From: Desmodesmus armatus
Lineage: Eukaryota; Chlorophyta; Chlorophyceae; Sphaeropleales; Scenedesmaceae
NCBI GenBank assembly: GCA_007449985.2
Contig: VIIQ02000094.1
Coordinates: forward strand, 124,001 to 188,000
Direction: 5' to 3'
Length of the DNA: 64,000 bases
The translations under genes were made by a program, and so were the position numbers. This document shows, piece after piece, positions 56,401-64,000 of the stretch. Each line of letters begins with the position of its first letter. The first letter of the stretch is position 1. The notes under the pieces were generated by a model. The model was given only the letters and a program-made list of their open reading frames with translations. It made no database searches and was not told the DNA's origin.

Positions 56401-59400
56401 CAGCTGCTTCGATGTCTCCTTCCAGCTCTGCATGCAGGGTCAGTGTGGGCATACTACTCCCACAGTACTGACACGCCCTGTGGCATACTACACATAAGAG
56501 GCGCCTGCTGCTGTAGCCTTAGTGTCAGAGCTTAGCATGCAGCTGCTTCAATGTCTCCTTCCAGCTCTGCATGCAGGGTCAGTGTGGGCATACTACTCCC
56601 ACAGTACTGACACGCCCTGTGGCATACTACTCCACATAAGAGGCGCCTGCTGCTGCAGCCTTAGTGTCAGAGCTTAGCATGCAGCTGCTTCGATGTCTCC
56701 TTCCAGCTCTGCATGCAGGGTCAGTGTGGGCATACTACTCCCACAGTACTGACACGCCCTGTGGCATACTACTCCACATAAGAGGCGCCTGCTGCTGCAG
56801 CCTTAGTGTCAGAGCTTAGCATGCAGCTGCTTCAATGTCTCCTTCCAGCTCTGCATGCAGGGTCAGTGTGGGCATACTACTCCCACAGTACTGACACGCC
56901 CTGTGGCATACTACTCCACATAAGAGGCGCCTGCTGCTGCAACCTTAGTGTCAGAGCTTAACATGCAGCTGCTTCGATGTCTCCTTCCAGCTCTGCATGC
57001 AGGGTCAGTGTGGGCATACTACTCCCACAGTACTGACACGCCCTGTGGCATACTACTCCACATAAGAGGCGCCTGCTGCTGCAGCCTTAGTGTCAGAGCT
57101 TAGCATGCAGCTGCTTCGATGTCTCCTTCCAGCTCTGCATGCAGGGTCAGTGTGGGCATACTACTCCCACAGTACTGACACGCCCTGTGGCATACTACAC
57201 ATAAGAGGCGCCTGCTGCTGTAGCCTTAGTGTCAGAGCTTAGCATGCAGCTGCTTCGATGTCTCCTTCCAGCTCTGCATACATGGTCAGTGTGGGCATAC
57301 TACTCCCACAGTACAGACACGCCCTGTGGCACACTACTCCACATAAGAGGCGCCTGCTGCTGTAGCCTTAGTGTCAGAGCTTAACATGCAGCTGCTTCGA
57401 TGTCTCCTTCCAGCTCTGCATGCAGGGTCAGTGTGGGCATACTACTCCCACAGTACTGACACGCCCTGTGGCATACTACTCCACATAAGAGGCGCCTGCT
57501 GCTGCAGCCTTAGTGTCAGAGCTTAGCATGCAGCTGCTTCGATGTCTCCTTCCAGCTCTGCATGCAGGGTCAGTGTGGGCATACTACTCCCACAGTACTG
57601 ACACGCCCTGTGGCACACTACTCCACATAAGAGGCGCCTGCTGCTGTAGCCTTAGTGTCAGAGCTTAGCGTGCAGCTGCTTCGATGTCTCCTTCCAGCTC
57701 TGCATGCAGGGTCAGTGTGGGCATACTACTCCCACAGTACTGACACGCCCTGTGGCATACTACTCCACATAAGAGGCGCCTGCTGCTGCAGCCTTAGTGT
57801 CAGAGCTTAGCGTGCAGCTGCTTCGATGTCTCCTTCCAGCTCTGCATGCAGGGTCAGTGTGGGCATACTACTCCCACAGTACTGACACGCCCTGTGGCAC
57901 ACTACTCCACATAAGAGGCGCCTGCTGCTGCAGCCTTAGTGTCAGAGCTTAGCGTGCAGCTGCTTCGATGTCTCCTTCCAGCTCTGCATGCAGGGTCAGT
58001 GTGGGCATACTACTCCCACAGTACTGACACGCCCTGTGGCACACTACTCCACATAAGAGGCGCCTGCTGCTGCAACCTTAGTGTCAGAGCTTAACATGCA
58101 GCTGCTTCGATGTCTCCTTCCAGCTCTGCATGCAGGGTCAGTGTGGGCATACTACTCCCACAGTACTGACACGCCCTGTGGCATACTACTCCACATAAGA
58201 GGCGCCTGCTGCTGCAGCCTTAGTGTCAGAGCTTAGCATGCAGCTGCTTCGATGTCTCCTTCCAGCTCTGCATGCAGGGTCAGTGTGGGCATACTACTCC
58301 CACAGTACTGACACGCCCTGTGGCATACTACACATAAGAGGCGCCTGCTGCTGTAGCCTTAGTGTCAGAGCTTAGCATGCAGCTGCTTCGATGTCTCCTT
58401 CCAGCTCTGCATGCAGGGTCAGTGTGGGCATACTACTCCCACAGTACTGACACGCCCTGTGGCACACTACTCCACATAAGAGGCGCCTGCTGCTGCAACC
58501 TTAGTGTCAGAGCTTAACATGCAGCTGCTTCGATGTCTCCTTCCAGCTCTGCATGCAGGGTCAGTGTGGGCATACTACTCCCACAGTACTGACACGCCCT
58601 GTGGCATACTACTCCACATAAGAGGCGCCTGCTGCTGCAGCCTTAGTGTCAGAGCTTAGCATGCAGCTGCTTCGATGTCTCCTTCCAGCTCTGCATGCAG
58701 GGTCAGTGTGGGCATACTACTCCCACAGTACTGACACGCCCTGTGGCATACTACTCCACATAAGAGGCGCCTGCTGCTGCAGCCTTAGTGTCAGAGCTTA
58801 GCATGCAGCTGCTTCGATGTCTCCTTCCAGCTCTGCATGCAGGGTCAGTGTGGGCATACTACTCCCACAGTACTGACACGCCCTGTGGCATACTACTCCA
58901 CATAAGAGGCGCCTGCTGCTGCAACCTTAGTGTCAGAGCTTAACATGCAGCTGCTTCGATGTCTCCTTCCAGCTCTGCATGCAGGGTCAGTGTGGGCATA
59001 CTACTCCCACAGTACTGACACGCCCTGTGGCATACTACTCCACATAAGAGGCGCCTGCTGCTGCAGCCTTAGTGTCAGAGCTTAGCATGCAGCTGCTTCG
59101 ATGTCTCCTTCCAGCTCTGCATGCAGGGTCAGTGTGGGCATACTACTCCCACAGTACTGACACGCCCTGTGGCATACTACACATAAGAGGCGCCTGCTGC
59201 TGTAGCCTTAGTGTCAGAGCTTAGCATGCAGCTGCTTCGATGTCTCCTTCCAGCTCTGCATACATGGTCAGTGTGGGCATACTACTCCCACAGTACAGAC
59301 ACGCCCTGTGGCACACTACTCCACATAAGAGGCGCCTGCTGCTGCAACCTTAGTGTCAGAGCTTAACATGCAGCTGCTTCGATGTCTCCTTCCAGCTCTG

Positions 59401-62400
59401 CATGCAGGGTCAGTGTGGGCATACTACTCCCACAGTACTGACACGCCCTGTGGCATACTACTCCACATAAGAGGCGCCTGCTGCTGCAGCCTTAGTGTCA
59501 GAGCTTAGCATGCAGCTGCTTCGATGTCTCCTTCCAGCTCTGCATGCAGGGTCAGTGTGGGCATACTACTCCCACAGTACTGACACGCCCTGTGGCACAC
59601 TACTCCACATAAGAGGCGCCTGCTGCTGCAGCCTTAGTGTCAGAGCTTAGCATGCAGCTGCTTCGATGTCTCCTTCCAGCTCTGCATGCAGGGTCAGTGT
59701 GGGCATACTACTCCCACAGTACTGACACGCCCTGTGGCATACTACTCCACATAAGAGGCGCCTGCTGCTGCAGCCTTAGTGTCAGAGCTTAGCATGCAGC
59801 TGCTTCGATGTCTCCTTCCAGCTCTGCATGCAGGGTCAGTGTGGGCATACTACTCCCACAGTACTGACACGCCCTGTGGCATACTACTCCACATAAGAGG
59901 CGCCTGCTGCTGCAGCCTTAGTGTCAGAGCTTAGCATGCAGCTGCTTCGATGTCTCCTTCCAGCTCTGCATGCAGGGTCAGTGTGGGCATACTACTCCCA
60001 CAGTACTGACACGCCCTGTGGCATACTACTCCACATAAGAGGCGCCTGCTGCTGCAACCTTAGTGTCAGAGCTTAGCATGCAGCTGCTTCGATGTCTCCT
60101 TCCAGCTCTGCATGCAGGGTCAGTGTGGGCATACTACTCCCACAGTACTGACACGCCCTGTGGCATACTACTCCACATAAGAGGCGCCTGCTGCTGCAGC
60201 CTTAGTGTCAGAGCTTAGCATGCAGCTGCTTCGATGTCTCCTTCCAGCTCTGCATGCAGGGTCAGTGTGGGCATACTACTCCCACAGTACTGACACGCCC
60301 TGTGGCATACTACACATAAGAGGCGCCTGCTGCTGCAGCCTTAGTGTCAGAGCTTAGCATGCAGCTGCTTCGATGTCTCCTTCCAGCTCTGCATGCAGGG
60401 TCAGTGTGGGCATACTACTCCCACAGTACTGACACGCCCTGTGGCATACTACTCCACATAAGAGGCGCCTGCTGCTGCAACCTTAGTGTCAGAGCTTAAC
60501 ATGCAGCTGCTTCGATGTCTCCTTCCAGCTCTGCATGCAGGGTCAGTGTGGGCATACTACTCCCACAGTACTGACACGCCCTGTGGCATACTACTCCACA
60601 TAAGAGGCGCCTGCTGCTGCAGCCTTAGTGTCAGAGCTTAGCATGCAGCTGCTTCGATGTCTCCTTCCAGCTCTGCATGCAGGGTCAGTGTGGGCATACT
60701 ACTCCCACAGTACTGACACGCCCTGTGGCATACTACTCCACATAAGAGGCGCCTGCTGCTGCAGCCTTAGTGTCAGAGCTTAGCATGCAGCTGCTTCGAT
60801 GTCTCCTTCCAGCTCTGCATGCAGGGTCAGTGTGGGCATACTACTCCCACAGTACTGACACGCCCTGTGGCATACTACTCCACATAAGAGGCGCCTGCTG
60901 CTGCAACCTTAGTGTCAGAGCTTAGCATGCAGCTGCTTCGATGTCTCCTTCCAGCTCTGCATGCAGGGTCAGTGTGGGCATACTACTCCCACAGTACTGA
61001 CACGCCCTGTGGCATACTACTCCACATAAGAGGCGCCTGCTGCTGCAGCCTTAGTGTCAGAGCTTAGCATGCAGCTGCTTCGATGTCTCCTTCCAGCTCT
61101 GCATGCAGGGTCAGTGTGGGCATACTACTCCCACAGTACTGACACGCCCTGTGGCATACTACTCCACATAAGAGGCGCCTGCTGCTGCAGCCTTAGTGTC
61201 AGAGCTTAGCATGCAGCTGCTTCGATGTCTCCTTCCAGCTCTGCATGCAGGGTCAGTGTGGGCATACTACTCCCACAGTACTGACACGCCCTGTGGCATA
61301 CTACTCCACATAAGAGGCGCCTGCTGCTGCAACCTTAGTGTCAGAGCTTAGCATGCAGCTGCTTCGATGTCTCCTTCCAGCTCTGCATGCAGGGTCAGTG
61401 TGGGCATACTACTCCCACAGTACTGACACGCCCTGTGGCATACTACTCCACATAAGAGGCGCCTGCTGCTGCAGCCTTAGTGTCAGAGCTTAGCATGCAG
61501 CTGCTTCGATGTCTCCTTCCAGCTCTGCATGCAGGGTCAGTGTGGGCATACTACTCCCACAGTACTGACACGCCCTGTGGCATACTACTCCACATAAGAG
61601 GCGCCTGCTGCTGCAGCCTTAGTGTCAGAGCTTAGCATGCAGCTGCTTCGATGTCTCCTTCCAGCTCTGCATGCAGGGTCAGTGTGGGCATACTACTCCC
61701 ACAGTACTGACACGCCCTGTGGCATACTACTCCACATAAGAGGCGCCTGCTGCTGCAGCCTTAGTGTCAGAGCTTAGCATGCAGCTGCTTCGATGTCTCC
61801 TTCCAGCTCTGCATGCAGGGTCAGTGTGGGCATACTACTCCCACAGTACTGACACGCCCTGTGGCATACTACTCCACATAAGAGGCGCCTGCTGCTGCAG
61901 CCTTAGTGTCAGAGCTTAGCATGCAGCTGCTTCGATGTCTCCTTCCAGCTCTGCATGCAGGGTCAGTGTGGGCATACTACTCCCACAGTACTGACACGCC
62001 CTGTGGCATACTACTCCACATAAGAGGCGCCTGCTGCTGCAGCCTTAGTGTCAGAGCTTAGCATGCAGCTGCTTCGATGTCTCCTTCCAGCTCTGCATGC
62101 AGGGTCAGTGTGGGCATACTACTCCCACAGTACTGACACGCCCTGTGGCATACTACTCCACATAAGAGGCGCCTGCTGCTGCAGCCTTAGTGTCAGAGCT
62201 TAGCATGCAGCTGCTTCGATGTCTCCTTCCAGCTCTGCATGCAGGGTCAGTGTGGGCATACTACTCCCACAGTACTGACACGCCCTGTGGCATACTACTC
62301 CACATAAGAGGCGCCTGCTGCTGCAGCCTTAGTGTCAGAGCTTAGCATGCAGCTGCTTCGATGTCTCCTTCCAGCTCTGCATGCAGGGTCAGTGTGGGCA

Positions 62401-64000
62401 TACTACTCCCACAGTACTGACACGCCCTGTGGCATACTACTCCACATAAGAGGCGCCTGCTGCTGCAGCCTTAGTGTCAGAGCTTAGCATGCAGCTGCTT
62501 CGATGTCTCCTTCCAGCTCTGCATGCAGGGTCAGTGTGGGCATACTACTCCCACAGTACTGACACGCCCTGTGGCATACTACTCCACATAAGAGGCGCCT
62601 GCTGCTGCAGCCTTAGTGTCAGAGCTTAGCATGCAGCTGCTTCGATGTCTCCTTCCAGCTCTGCATGCAGGGTCAGTGTGGGCATACTACTCCCACAGTA
62701 CTGACACGCCCTGTGGCATACTACTCCACATAAGAGGCGCCTGCTGCTGCAGCCTTAGTGTCAGAGCTTAGCATGCAGCTGCTTCGATGTCTCCTTCCAG
62801 CTCTGCATGCAGGGTCAGTGTGGGCATACTACTCCCACAGTACTGACACGCCCTGTGGCATACTACTCCACATAAGAGGCGCCTGCTGCTGCAGCCTTAG
62901 TGTCAGAGCTTAGCATGCAGCTGCTTCGATGTCTCCTTCCAGCTCTGCATGCAGGGTCAGTGTGGGCATACTACTCCCACAGTACTGACACGCCCTGTGG
63001 CATACTACTCCACATAAGAGGCGCCTGCTGCTGCAGCCTTAGTGTCAGAGCTTAGCATGCAGCTGCTTCGATGTCTCCTTCCAGCTCTGCATGCAGGGTC
63101 AGTGTGGGCATACTACTCCCACAGTACTGACACGCCCTGTGGCATACTACTCCACATAAGAGGCGCCTGCTGCTGCAGCCTTAGTGTCAGAGCTTAGCAT
63201 GCAGCTGCTTCGATGTCTCCTTCCAGCTCTGCATGCAGGGTCAGTGTGGGCATACTACTCCCACAGTACTGACACGCCCTGTGGCATACTACTCCACATA
63301 AGAGGCGCCTGCTGCTGCAGCCTTAGTGTCAGAGCTTAGCATGCAGCTGCTTCGATGTCTCCTTCCAGCTCTGCATGCAGGGTCAGTGTGGGCATACTAC
63401 TCCCACAGTACTGACACGCCCTGTGGCATACTACTCCACATAAGAGGCGCCTGCTGCTGCAGCCTTAGTGTCAGAGCTTAGCATGCAGCTGCTTCGATGT
63501 CTCCTTCCAGCTCTGCATGCAGGGTCAGTGTGGGCATACTACTCCCACAGTACTGACACGCCCTGTGGCATACTACTCCACATAAGAGGCGCCTGCTGCT
63601 GCAGCCTTAGTGTCAGAGCTTAGCATGCAGCTGCTTCGATGTCTCCTTCCAGCTCTGCATGCAGGGTCAGTGTGGGCATACTACTCCCACAGTACTGACA
63701 CGCCCTGTGGCATACTACTCCACATAAGAGGCGCCTGCTGCTGCAGCCTTAGTGTCAGAGCTTAGCATGCAGCTGCTTCGATGTCTCCTTCCAGCTCTGC
63801 ATGCAGGGTCAGTGTGGGCATACTACTCCCACAGTACTGACACGCCCTGTGGCATACTACTCCACATAAGAGGCGCCTGCTGCTGCAGCCTTAGTGTCAG
63901 AGCTTAGCATGCAGCTGCTTCGATGTCTCCTTCCAGCTCTGCATGCAGGGTCAGTGTGGGCATACTACTCCCACAGTACTGACACGCCCTGTGGCATACT
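53453..64000. repeat. 142-bp satellite DNA array (about 74 units, runs off the window)
   Basis: Head-to-tail repeat with a period of exactly 142 bp where homogeneous (for example the same TCAGTGTGGG site at 63241, 63383, 63525). Each unit contains two related motifs, GTGGGCATACTACTCCCAC and GTGGCATACTACTCCAC, the CGCCTGCTGCTG block and GATGTCTCCTTCCAGCTCTG. Units near the left edge carry many substitutions. A 3-bp-shorter variant (CATACTACACATAAG) recurs. No long open frame passes through. Satellite of subtelomeric, centromeric or heterochromatic type; which one cannot be decided here. Confidence 0.97.

Noticed and set aside
53823..56471. Open frames of 76-87 codons inside the satellite
   Set aside because: They are the same frame of the repeat unit reaching a stop after variant units; no conservation of coding over other units.
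53453..64000. CRISPR-like regular repeats
   Set aside because: The whole 142-bp unit repeats without unique spacers, so it is a satellite; the host is a eukaryote.

Overview
The window is nuclear DNA of a eukaryote, most likely a flagellated green alga of the Chlamydomonadales. The grounds are: dense GT-AG introns (3 to 23 exons per gene); moderately GC-rich, CAG/CTG- and TGCA-rich sequence; TGTAA motifs of the green-algal polyadenylation type shortly after several stop codons; two axonemal genes (CFAP57/FAP57 and CCDC96/FAP184); and a membrane-anchored peptidylglycine alpha-amidating monooxygenase of the kind known from Chlamydomonas. The species cannot be fixed by reading. Exon models were built by hand from reading frame, splice consensus, intron phase and family similarity.

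Layout. 184-1703 (-) TIM22 translocase. 2028-4002 (+) short-chain dehydrogenase. 4636-10515 (+) MCM9 helicase. 12052-18247 (-) bifunctional PHM-PAL amidating enzyme. 18900-27841 (-) M3 zinc peptidase. 28160-30002 (+) putative plastid-targeted protein of unknown function. 31381-36392 (-) Gln-rich coiled-coil protein. 36945-40852 (+) CCDC96/FAP184. 41263-50959 (-) CFAP57. 51300-52078 (+) prefoldin subunit 1. From about 53453 to the window end there is a 142-bp satellite array of about 74 units. Four gene pairs are divergent with 318-552 bp between start codons (TIM22/SDR, M3/unknown, coiled-coil/FAP184, CFAP57/prefoldin), so they probably share bidirectional promoters.

Relations between genes. 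31.4-51.0 kb holds two cilium genes plus a third coiled-coil gene head-to-head with FAP184, which makes that protein a reasonable cilium candidate. In Chlamydomonas PAM is also linked to the secretory/ciliary compartment. The remaining genes look like unrelated housekeeping functions.

Most unusual features. (1) The M3 peptidase carries two adjacent 168-nt exons of identical phase that encode alternative versions of the same segment, a mutually-exclusive-exon arrangement. (2) At several splice boundaries and gene ends, the exon edge has been tandemly copied into the adjoining intron or 3' flank. (3) Three long hairpins lie in introns. (4) The satellite array is divergent at its left edge and homogeneous at the right. 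Four coding frames are each short by exactly one base, three of them at homopolymer or CAG-type runs or at a splice junction. This is more likely residual assembly error than gene decay.
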